64,000 nucleotides of DNA from assembly GCF_000308495.1 (NCBI RefSeq), contig NZ_BAFU01000072.1, forward strand, positions 62,001 to 126,000, written 5' to 3'. Each line of letters starts with the position of its first letter. The first letter of the stretch is position 1. The translations under genes and the position numbers were made by a program. Shown here piece by piece: positions 48,317 to 55,810 of this stretch. This DNA is from Nocardia brevicatena NBRC 12119 (GTDB taxonomy: Bacteria > Actinomycetota > Actinomycetes > Mycobacteriales > Mycobacteriaceae). Below the pieces are notes generated by a model. That model was not told the DNA's origin, searched no databases, and saw nothing but the letters and a program-made list of their open reading frames with translations.

Positions 48317-50050
48317 TCACAGCGGCCCGGCCTCGGCCAGTCGGGCACCGGCATCGACCGCCGGCGGCGCGGGAGGCCGAGCTTCGGGCTCGGGTTCCGG
48401 CTGGTTCTCGTGCGGCACGGTGAACTGCGGCTGGTATTCACCGTCTTCGTCCTTGCGCCCGGTTGGGGGACCCTGTGGTCCGGTGGGCTGCTGCCGGGTG
48501 CCTCCGGATTCGGTGGGCTGTTCACCGGGATGGGTTATCGCCGGATCGTCCTGCTCGTTCGGCGATTCCTCGCCCACGAGAACGGGCTTACCGCTCTCGT
48601 CGAGTTCGACCTTGTACTCCTCCGTCTTACCCGCGGCATCGGTCAACATGAGTTTCAACTGCCCGTCGGGCCCCATTTCGAGCTTGACCTGCCTACCGGC
48701 GAGCTCGAGTCCTTTGTCCTCGTCCTCTCCATCGCCCTTGTCTTCGTCCTTGTCCGGTCCGGCGTCGGTGGAATCATCGGGCGTGCCGTCGCCGTCGTCA
48801 TCGGTGTCCTCGGCATCGGTGGTGCCGTCGCCGTCGGTGTCGATGTACTTCTCGGCCTCCGCGCGCAGCTGCTCCAGGGTGCTTGCGACGGTATCGCCGA
48901 CGTCCTGGTCGACCGTGCCCATCAGCTGTTCCAGGCCTTGGCCGATTCCTGCGGCCATTGAAGCCGCCTGTGTCCCCAACTGTTCGATGGTGGACAGCGC
49001 GTTCTGTCCGAGGCTCGACAGCGTGCTCAGCGGGTTGTCCGTGGTTGTCGCCTGGGTGGTCGACGGGACCGTGGGTGTATCGGTACCCACGGGAGTGCCC
49101 GTATCGGTGGGTATTCCGGTAGAGGGAGTCCGAGGCTGTTGGGTCTGCGGCTGTTGCGAGGTCTGTGTCCGGGGTGTGACCTGCGGGCATGGATAGGGGG
49201 CCTCCGACAGCCCTTCGAACGCCGAGATCACGATGCCATACACCCCGTTGACCAAATCGTCGGTCGCCTTGCACATATCGACGAACAGGGCCGTCTTCCG
49301 TTCGTAATCCGGCTTGAAAACGTTGTCCAACCAGTGGCGGCAGCGGTTCTTCACCGACCCGTCATATCTCGAGCCGGTACCCAGTATTCCCGCGCCTGCG
49401 ATTCGATAGAGCCGGTCCTGCACACCTTCACGGAGATCGGGAAAGATACGCTCGAGTTTACTGATCGCGCTGTCCGTGCTGTAGATGGTGGTCGGCCCCA
49501 GGCCCTCTGCTCCCGCGAGAATGGTGTCGACGTCCTCCACGGATTTGCCATCGATCTTGATGTCCACGCCGTTCTCCAGGATTTGCAGCACGATCTCGGC
49601 CTTGTCTCGCACCGCCTTCCGCAATTCCTGTGGAGCCTTGTCCAATGCCTCCCAAATATGCTGCACCGCGGTGATATCCGACTCCGCCATGGACAGCTGG
49701 GTGGCGAGCATATCCGAGGCCGCGGTGGCCGCGTCCCCACTCCAGATCGAAGGAAGCCGCTGGGCCAGCGTCTGCTGTCGACCGTGCTGCGTCCGGGCGG
49801 ACTCCAGAACCTGTTTCAAGGTATCGGCCGTATTGCGGATCTTGTCCTCGCTCATGCCGTTCTGCTGATAGAAGCGCTCGTGCAGCGCGGCATAGTCGAG
49901 GAATCCGGGCGGGAGGCTCTTCACATACCTGCGGTATCGGGGCTCGAAATACTCGAAGTAGAGCAGCCCCCGAGAACCGATTTCGAGCAACTGGGTGACG
50001 GTCCCGTCCTGAGGGACCGAGAAAGCGGTGACGCCTTGCTGTTCCGCCAT
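48317..50050 (-). CDS. Large T7SS-substrate-like protein with WSG motif and acidic Ca-binding-like repeats
   Basis: 577 residues from ATG 50050. Residues about 1-290 are helical, with a WxG turn (LPSIWSGDAATAASDML, W103-S-G105) between helices, as in WXG100/LXG proteins. About 290-345 is Pro/Thr/Gln-rich. About 395-440 has DxDxDGxxD-type repeats (YIDTDGDGTTDAEDTDDDGDGTPDD), then an acidic run and a Pro/Glu-rich end. No Sec signal. The small YxxxD protein gene precedes it by 5 nt, forming a secretion pair. M. tuberculosis Rv3439c is in the same place (from memory). Confidence 0.72.
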   Translation of the reverse strand: MAEQQGVTAFSVPQDGTVTQLLEIGSRGLLYFEYFEPRYRRYVKSLPPGFLDYAALHERFYQQNGMSEDKIRNTADTLKQVLESARTQHGRQQTLAQRLPSIWSGDAATAASDMLATQLSMAESDITAVQHIWEALDKAPQELRKAVRDKAEIVLQILENGVDIKIDGKSVEDVDTILAGAEGLGPTTIYSTDSAISKLERIFPDLREGVQDRLYRIAGAGILGTGSRYDGSVKNRCRHWLDNVFKPDYERKTALFVDMCKATDDLVNGVYGIVISAFEGLSEAPYPCPQVTPRTQTSQQPQTQQPRTPSTGIPTDTGTPVGTDTPTVPSTTQATTTDNPLSTLSSLGQNALSTIEQLGTQAASMAAGIGQGLEQLMGTVDQDVGDTVASTLEQLRAEAEKYIDTDGDGTTDAEDTDDDGDGTPDDSTDAGPDKDEDKGDGEDEDKGLELAGRQVKLEMGPDGQLKLMLTDAAGKTEEYKVELDESGKPVLVGEESPNEQDDPAITHPGEQPTESGGTRQQPTGPQGPPTGRKDEDGEYQPQFTVPHENQPEPEPEARPPAPPAVDAGARLAEAGPL

Positions 50051-50055
50051 CGGAC

Positions 50056-50376
50056 TCAGCTTCCCGTATTGGTGATCGCGGCGGAGTTCTCCCGATCGAC
50101 ATCGGAGTAGACGACAACCGAGGCCCCCACTGCGTCACCGGTATTGGTAGTGGCCTCCGCCCAGTCCTCCAGCCGGGAGCGCACCGCCTCCAGTCCTGTT
50201 TGGATCTTCTTGCCCTGCTCGGCGTAGTGGACGCCTACCTCACCGGGGCCGACCAGGTTGTCGGACACCTTCTTCGTCTGGTCGCGCACCACGCCCGCGA
50301 CAGCGCGCAGATCATTGCCCAACTTCCCCAACTCACCCGTCTGTACGCCGACCGTCTGCGGTTGCCCGGTGCTCAT
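50056..50376 (-). CDS. EspC-like small T7SS-associated protein
   Basis: 106 residues from ATG 50376 with GGAGGGGAG upstream. Two predicted helices: VQTGELGKLGNDLRAVAGVVRDQTKKVSDNLVG, then GKKIQTGLEAVRSRLEDWAEATTNTGDAVGAS. They are followed by VVYSDVDREN, which contains a YxxxD T7SS export signal (YSDVD). The shape fits EspC-type ESX secretion-associated proteins. It is translationally close to the large WSG protein (5 nt). Confidence 0.75.
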   Translation of the reverse strand: MSTGQPQTVGVQTGELGKLGNDLRAVAGVVRDQTKKVSDNLVGPGEVGVHYAEQGKKIQTGLEAVRSRLEDWAEATTNTGDAVGASVVVYSDVDRENSAAITNTGS

Positions 50377-50453
50377 GGGCCGCTCCCCTCCGTACTGCTC
50401 CGCCACATTCCCCGGACCCGTGTTCCACGGCCCGCGTGATCGCTTCACCTACT

Positions 50454-50517
50454 TCGACGCATCCCACGCCGGATCGGTTCCACCGGAATCGAACCGATCC
50501 GGCGTGGGATGCGTCGA
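50454..50517. repeat. 27-bp perfect inverted repeat in the T7SS cassette
   Basis: Arms 50454-50480 and 50491-50517 are perfectly complementary over 27 bp, with a 10-nt loop (CACCGGAATC). It lies 6 bp beyond the stop of the DUF6802-like gene and about 78 bp upstream of the EspC-like gene on the same strand. It could act as a terminator or processing site between the two, or bind protein as DNA. There is no T tract. Confidence 0.93.
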
Positions 50518-50523
50518 GACTCG

Positions 50524-50832
50524 CTATTCCCCCACGGTCCCCTGGTCGGTCTTTCTCCATTCACCGGTGCCGTCGGGGTTGCGGTGATATTTCCAGGCGG
50601 AGTAGTCGCCGTCGACCTCGACGATGCTCGCACGGTCGGCAAGCCCGTCGAGGTCGGTATCGGTCCACACGGAGGTGACACCGTCGCCGGTGGCGGTAAT
50701 GGTGTCCAGGGTTCCATCACCATCGATGTCCTGGGTGGGATCGGTCGGTTCCACCGGGCCGAGCCCTTCCAGCGACGAGGGCGCGTCGAGGCCGGACGTA
50801 TCCAGGCCCGGGAATTCGCTCGGGGCGACCAC
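50524..50832 (-). CDS. Small protein with EF-hand-like Asp repeats (DUF6802-like)
   Basis: 102 residues from GTG 50832 directly behind AGGAGGAG. The Pro/Ser/Leu-rich first 40 residues are followed by PTQDIDGDGTLDTITATG and VWTDTDLDGLADRASIVEVDGDYSAWKYH, which have the DxDxDG spacing of calcium-binding loops. The end is WRKTDQGTVGE. No signal peptide is visible. Similar proteins occur near T7SS genes in Nocardia, from memory. It is the first gene of the cassette. Confidence 0.7.
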   Translation of the reverse strand: MVAPSEFPGLDTSGLDAPSSLEGLGPVEPTDPTQDIDGDGTLDTITATGDGVTSVWTDTDLDGLADRASIVEVDGDYSAWKYHRNPDGTGEWRKTDQGTVGE

Positions 50833-50929
50833 TACTCCTCCTGAACGGACTCGTGACGGCATCGGGCCGGTGCGGCGGCACCGCGCCGGCCTCAATACTG
50901 TCATCCGAGCATTCCGGACGCAGCCCCGA

Positions 50930-51124
50930 TTACCGCCGCTTGGGGACCAACAACCACAGCACCAGATAGATGACGAACTGCGGCCCGGGCAACAGGCAGG
51001 ACAGGACGAACAGCAGGCGGACGACAGCGGGGCTCCATCCGAAGTATTCGGCGATACCACCGCATACTCCGGCGATCCACTTGTCGGTGGTGGATCGGGT
51101 GAGACGGCGCGCAGGGGCGGTCAT
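50930..51124 (-). CDS. Minimal PspC-domain protein
   Basis: 64 residues from ATG 51124 with AAAGGGA upstream. It consists only of a PspC domain: RRLTRSTTDKWIAGVCGGIAEYFGWSPAVVRLLFVLSCLLPGPQFVIYLVLWLLVPKRR, with two membrane-associated helices. Stand-alone PspC proteins support membrane integrity under stress. This is the third PspC domain in the window, along with those at 17.9 and 19.6 kb. Confidence 0.88.
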   Translation of the reverse strand: MTAPARRLTRSTTDKWIAGVCGGIAEYFGWSPAVVRLLFVLSCLLPGPQFVIYLVLWLLVPKRR

Positions 51125-51271
51125 GGTGTTCCCTTTCGAACTCTTCGGATTTACCCCTTCCACGGTCCGCGAATCCGGGCCCTTCCACATCGGTCCCGCT
51201 ACCGAATCGCACCCTGATTTCACCCGGTGGAATATCAGGGTCGTCCCCCAGTCCGCCGTGACCGCGCCGAT

Positions 51272-52657
51272 CTACACCCCGGCGACCAGTTTGGCGATAT
51301 CGTCGGCGAGGAGTTCGGCCCGGGTCCGGTCGGTGGCCTCCACCATGACCCGGACAAGCTGTTCGGTTCCGCTGGGCCGCAACAGGATCCGGCCGGCTTC
51401 CCCGAGCGAGAGCTCGGCCTCCCGGACGGCCGCACGCACCTCGGGCGCGGTGGTGGCGGCGGTTTTGTCGGTGACCGGGACGTTCACCAGCACCTGCGGA
51501 ACCGTCTCCAGTACCCCCGCCAACTCGGCCAGTGAGCGGCCGGTCGCGGTCATCCGGGCCATCAGCCGAAGTCCGGTGAGAATCCCGTCGCCGGTGGTGC
51601 CGAACCGCGGGATGACCACATGCCCGGACTGTTCCCCGCCCAGGCTGTACCCGCCGCGACGCAGTTCTTCCAGCACATAGCGGTCCCCGACCGCCGTGGT
51701 GCGCACGGTGATCCCCGCCTTCCGCATGGCGATGTGCAGGCCGAGATTGCTCATCACAGTGGCGACCAGGGTGTCCCCCGCCAGCGTTCCGGCCTCCCGC
51801 ATGGCGAGCGCGAGAATCGCCATGATGGCGTCGCCGTCGACGATTTCGCCCGCGGCGTCCACCGCCAGGCAGCGGTCGGCGTCACCGTCGTGGGCGAGCC
51901 CGAGGTCGGCGCCGTGCTCCCGAACTGCCCGGCGGATCGAGTCCAGGTGGGTGGAACCGACGCCGTCGTTGATATTGAGCCCGTCGGGTTCGGCGTTGAT
52001 CGCGATCACCGTCGCCCCCGCCTCCCGGTACGCGGCGGGCCCGACCTCCGAGGCGGCGCCGTGCGCGCAGTCCACAACCACGGTCACTCCGCCCAGATCC
52101 CGCCCGGTCGCCTCCACCAGGTGCTCGACGTATCGCTCGTGTGTGCCCGAGACACCATACTGTTCCGGAACATCGAGCCCGTGTTCACCGGCCCCGGACG
52201 CGCCGAGTACCCGTCCGATCCCGGCCCCGGTGGGCCGGGCGAGATCGCCATCGGAGACCAGGGCCTCGATCCGGTCCTCCACGGCGTCGTCGAGTTTGAA
52301 CCCGCCCGCGGCGAAGATCTTGATGCCATTGTCCGGCATAGGGTTGTGCGAGGCGGAGATCATCACACCCAGGCACGCGTCGTACAGGCCGGTCAAATAG
52401 GCGACCGCGGGTGTGGGCAGCACCCCCACCGAGAGCACATCCACTCCCGCGGCCGTCAGGCCGGCGGTGACGGCGGCCTCCAGCATCTCCCCGCTGGCCC
52501 GTGGGTCCCGGCCCACCACGGCCACCTTGCGGCGGCGACCGCGCGCGTCCACGCCCAGTACCTGCGCCGCCGCACCGGACACCCGGAGCGCCAGCTCCGG
52601 ACTCAGCGAATCATTGGCGAGCCCGCGTACCCCATCGGTACCGAACAAACGTCCCAT
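51272..52657 (-). CDS. glmM: Phosphoglucosamine mutase
   Basis: 461 residues from ATG 52657 ([16 protein letters not shown]). It interconverts GlcN-6-P and GlcN-1-P, the step after GlmS. The phosphoserine is in [17 protein letters not shown], metal site in [14 protein letters not shown], sugar loop in GGEQSGHVV, and phosphate site in [16 protein letters not shown]. Slightly longer than the usual ~448 owing to a Gly-rich insert near residue 160 ([19 protein letters not shown]). Confidence 0.96.
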   Translation of the reverse strand: MGRLFGTDGVRGLANDSLSPELALRVSGAAAQVLGVDARGRRRKVAVVGRDPRASGEMLEAAVTAGLTAAGVDVLSVGVLPTPAVAYLTGLYDACLGVMISASHNPMPDNGIKIFAAGGFKLDDAVEDRIEALVSDGDLARPTGAGIGRVLGASGAGEHGLDVPEQYGVSGTHERYVEHLVEATGRDLGGVTVVVDCAHGAASEVGPAAYREAGATVIAINAEPDGLNINDGVGSTHLDSIRRAVREHGADLGLAHDGDADRCLAVDAAGEIVDGDAIMAILALAMREAGTLAGDTLVATVMSNLGLHIAMRKAGITVRTTAVGDRYVLEELRRGGYSLGGEQSGHVVIPRFGTTGDGILTGLRLMARMTATGRSLAELAGVLETVPQVLVNVPVTDKTAATTAPEVRAAVREAELSLGEAGRILLRPSGTEQLVRVMVEATDRTRAELLADDIAKLVAGV

Positions 52658-52722
52658 ATCTGCCCTTATCGGCGTTGTCGTGGTTCTCGCCGAGCGCTGC
52701 GGCCCGGCTACCGGTTCCATAG

Positions 52723-52766
52723 CATGAGAGCAGGCAACCGGCTCCAGCCGGCTGCCTGCTCTCATG
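52723..52766 (-). terminator. Terminator hairpin after rplM-rpsI
   Basis: A 14-bp perfect outer stem (CATGAGAGCAGGCA / TGCCTGCTCTCATG) continues, after one mismatch, into 6 bp (CCGGCT / AGCCGG) closed by a tiny loop. It lies 76 nt beyond the rpsI stop in the direction of transcription and ahead of glmM. No T tract. Confidence 0.75.
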
Positions 52767-52841
52767 GCGGCTGCCGCCGGACCCACACGCCACCCCCGGA
52801 AGGGCACGGCCGGTGGAACGGCGACAGCGGCAAAGCCGAAA

Positions 52842-53354
52842 TCAGCGCTTCGAGTACTGAGGCGCCTTGCGCGCCTTCTTGAGGCCGTACTTCTTACGCT
52901 CGGTGGCACGCGGGTCACGGGTGAGGAACCCGGCGCGCTTGAGCGCGGGGCGATCCTCGGGAGTGGCCACGATCAGCGCGCGGGCGATGGCCAGGCGCAG
53001 CGCGCCGGCCTGCCCGGACGGGCCGCCGCCGTGCAGGCGGGCGAGCACATCGTAGGTCTCGGTGCGCTCGACGGTCACCAGCGGCGACTTGACCAGCTGC
53101 TGGTGCACCTTGTTCGGGAAGTAGTCCTCGATGGACCGGCCGTTGAGCACGAAGTTGCCCGAACCGGGCACCAGCCGCACCCGGACCACGGCCTCCTTGC
53201 GACGGCCGACGGCCTGCACCGGACGGTCGATCGGAGCCGGGGCCGCGTAGGCGGTGTACTCCTCGGCGTAGCCTTCACCGTCGGTGAGGACCTCGGCGGC
53301 GGCGTCCTCGACAACCGCCTCGTCGTACTCGTTGTATTCCTCGGGAGCGGTCAC
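52842..53354 (-). CDS. rpsI: 30S ribosomal protein S9
   Basis: 170 residues from GTG 53354, overlapping the rplM stop by 4 nt. An acidic, Tyr/Glu-rich N-terminal extension of about 40 residues is typical of mycolata S9. The core is [33 protein letters not shown], and the end is [25 protein letters not shown] with the basic tail reaching the P-site tRNA. Confidence 0.98.
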   Translation of the reverse strand: MTAPEEYNEYDEAVVEDAAAEVLTDGEGYAEEYTAYAAPAPIDRPVQAVGRRKEAVVRVRLVPGSGNFVLNGRSIEDYFPNKVHQQLVKSPLVTVERTETYDVLARLHGGGPSGQAGALRLAIARALIVATPEDRPALKRAGFLTRDPRATERKKYGLKKARKAPQYSKR

Positions 53355-53794
53355 TGGGCCACCTGCTTGATCTCGAACGGAACGGGCTGCTGCGCCGCGT
53401 GCGGATGGGTCGGTCCCGCGTAGACCTTCAGCTTGCCGGCAATGGAGTTACCGAGCTTGTTCTTGGGGATCATGCCCTTGACGGCCTTCTCCACCAGGCG
53501 CTCCGGCCGGGTTTCCAGCACCTGCCCGACAGTGCGGGACTTCAGGCCGCCGGGATGCCCGGAGTGACGGTGGATGAGCTTGTCCTGCTTCTTGTTGCCG
53601 CTGACGGCAACCTTGTCGGCGTTGACGATGATGACGAAATCGCCACCATCCACGTGCGGGGCGTAGGTCGGCTTGTGCTTGCCACGCAGCAGATTCGCTG
53701 CCTGGACGGCAAGACGGCCGAGCACTACGTCAGTGGCGTCGATGACGTACCACTTGCGGGTCACGTCACCGGCCTTCGGGCTGTACGTAGGCAC
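53351..53794 (-). CDS. rplM: 50S ribosomal protein L13
   Basis: 147 residues from GTG 53794 with AGGGAAA upstream ([41 protein letters not shown]). [19 protein letters not shown] and [12 protein letters not shown] are typical L13 stretches. First gene of the rplM-rpsI operon. Confidence 0.98.
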   Translation of the reverse strand: MPTYSPKAGDVTRKWYVIDATDVVLGRLAVQAANLLRGKHKPTYAPHVDGGDFVIIVNADKVAVSGNKKQDKLIHRHSGHPGGLKSRTVGQVLETRPERLVEKAVKGMIPKNKLGNSIAGKLKVYAGPTHPHAAQQPVPFEIKQVAQ

Positions 53795-54003
53795 AGTGTT
53801 TCCCTGTCTGTCGTCGGTGCTGCCGGCCCGATGTGTGGTCGAGGTGATCCCGGCGGCCGGTTGAGACCCGGGCCTCGACTGCTCCACACACCGGCAGGCC
53901 ACGATACCAGTCGTGGATCACACCCGAGTACGCGCCCGCGTCCGCGTGCCACGGCATCGGCCGCGGCGCGACGAAACCCGTGCTCGGCGAACCCGCGAGC
54001 CGG

Positions 54004-55728
54004 CTAGATATCGATCGGCGGACCGGGATCGACCGCGCCCGGCGGGCCGGGTATGAGGTAGCGGAGGTTATCGATCTCCGCTTCCCGACATCCCTGCGCC
54101 GCACCGTCACGAGCGGCCGTCGCGTCGGGACGAGCGGCCTGGTGGGCCGAGCGCTCGGTATCGTCGGCGGCCGGACCGAATTCGGCCGGGCCTTCGCGGT
54201 CGGTCGTGACGATATCGCCGCCGGCGGCGGTATCGTCACGGGGGTCGATCATCACCCGCGGGGCGAGGGAACAGCCGGCCGGCGTGATACCCGGGGATAC
54301 GACCCGATCGGGTTCGACCACGGCGGACCCGAGTTCGGTGTGCACACCCGTCGGAGCGACGAACACGCCCTGGGACGGCAGGGCCATCACCGCGAGGGCC
54401 ACCGCGCCGACCACCGTATGGGCACCGAACAGGTTGTCCTTCATCTTGCCCCAGATCTTGCCCCCGTGCTGCGACTGTTCGTCGGCGGTGGACCCGGCGT
54501 GTCCGCGTGGATCTTCACCGCGTTCCCCGGTATGGGGAGGCCGGCCGGCGGACGCGTCCATGAAACTCGTTCGAACGGTCATATCGTCACCCGACGCCGC
54601 CTCCGGACCGGCCGGAGGGCGAGGGGAATACCCGCCCGGGCCGATCGGTGGCCGGCCGGGCTCGGGCCCCTGCTGTGCCGGCGGCCCCGCATGGGGTGGT
54701 ACGGGACCCGGCGCGTGGTACTGCGGTCCCACGCCGGACGGATAAGGTCCCGGGGCCCCGGGAGGAGCGGGTGGCGCCGTGCCCTGCGGAGGCGCCGGAG
54801 GACGCGTCATCGGCGCCGGGGAGGGGGGACCGGGATACCGCGGCGGCTCCGGCTCCGCGTGGCGGCCGTTCGACGACGGTTCGGCGGCGTTTTCGCTGAG
54901 CAGCAGGTGAGTGGCGCCGAGAACCAGCGCGTGGATGGGGTGGTCGGCGGCGTGGAACCGCTGGCCCAGATGGTTTCGGAACGCGAACTTCAGCCGTTCG
55001 TTGCCGCTGGCGTTCCCGGCGAACAGCACGCTGGAGGTGTCCGCCCCGATCTGGCGCGCGGCGGCCATCACCTCGATCACCGTATCGTCGGCGACCCGCG
55101 TCTCCCGGGCGGCGTCGGGATCCAGCTCCAACTCCATCGACGCGGTGGGCTGTTCGTCGTCCCCGTGTACGGCGACCACCAGCACGGTGCGCCCGTCGCT
55201 GTACACCCCGGTCGCGCCGATTCCGTTCGGCACCTGCCTGTCCGGCGCCCGCACCAGACCCAACGCCCGCATATACCCCGACAGCGCGATGGATTCCGGG
55301 ATCGGCTCGACCGCGACGCCGAGCTGCTCTACCAGCGCGCAGTAGAGGTCCACCTTCTCGTCCGGCCATCCGTCCGGGTACGGCAGAGCGAGCAGGTCGG
55401 GTTTGCCTCGCAGGTAGGCACCCACGGCGGCGAGCGGGTTGTACAGCCGGGCACGGAACACCAACTCGGCGGGCCAGGTCGCCCCCGCGACGATGATCTG
55501 CGCATGTCCGAGAATGTCGCGGACATCCGAGATGGCCAGCCCCAGATCGGGCCGCCGGTCCACGCCGGCGGTGTGCAGCCGCCCGGAGGAATCGGCCAAC
55601 AGATATGCCGGGGTGGTGTAGCTACCCTCGACCTGCACCGGACGGATGGGCATCCCACCACCGCCCGCGGCCACGGACACCACATCCCACCCGAGATGTA
55701 TTGCCCCTACTCGCACCGTCACAGGCAT
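54004..55728 (-). CDS. Hsp70/actin-fold protein with Pro-rich linker and membrane segment (Rv3446c-like)
   Basis: 574 residues from ATG 55728; GTG 55719 is another option. Residues 1-290 begin with VGAIHLGWDVVSVAAG and TTPAYLLADSSGRLHTAG, then TVLVVAVHGDDEQ, SSVLFAGNASGNERLKFAF and IHALVLGATHLLLSE, the layout of the Hsp70-like domain in T7SS-associated Rv3446c-type proteins. A Pro-rich linker runs about 290-400. One helix (HTVVGAVALAVMALPSQGV, about 437-455) is followed by an extracytoplasmic domain with two Cys. It lies upstream of rplM, where mycobacteria carry ESX-4. Confidence 0.65.
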   Translation of the reverse strand: MPVTVRVGAIHLGWDVVSVAAGGGGMPIRPVQVEGSYTTPAYLLADSSGRLHTAGVDRRPDLGLAISDVRDILGHAQIIVAGATWPAELVFRARLYNPLAAVGAYLRGKPDLLALPYPDGWPDEKVDLYCALVEQLGVAVEPIPESIALSGYMRALGLVRAPDRQVPNGIGATGVYSDGRTVLVVAVHGDDEQPTASMELELDPDAARETRVADDTVIEVMAAARQIGADTSSVLFAGNASGNERLKFAFRNHLGQRFHAADHPIHALVLGATHLLLSENAAEPSSNGRHAEPEPPRYPGPPSPAPMTRPPAPPQGTAPPAPPGAPGPYPSGVGPQYHAPGPVPPHAGPPAQQGPEPGRPPIGPGGYSPRPPAGPEAASGDDMTVRTSFMDASAGRPPHTGERGEDPRGHAGSTADEQSQHGGKIWGKMKDNLFGAHTVVGAVALAVMALPSQGVFVAPTGVHTELGSAVVEPDRVVSPGITPAGCSLAPRVMIDPRDDTAAGGDIVTTDREGPAEFGPAADDTERSAHQAARPDATAARDGAAQGCREAEIDNLRYLIPGPPGAVDPGPPIDI

Positions 55729-55810
55729 CAGTGTGCCTGGTGTGCGCGCGACACGCTCGCCGCCCCCACGGACTCGCGCGCATCGCCCTGCTCTCGCCCG
55801 ATCATCATGC

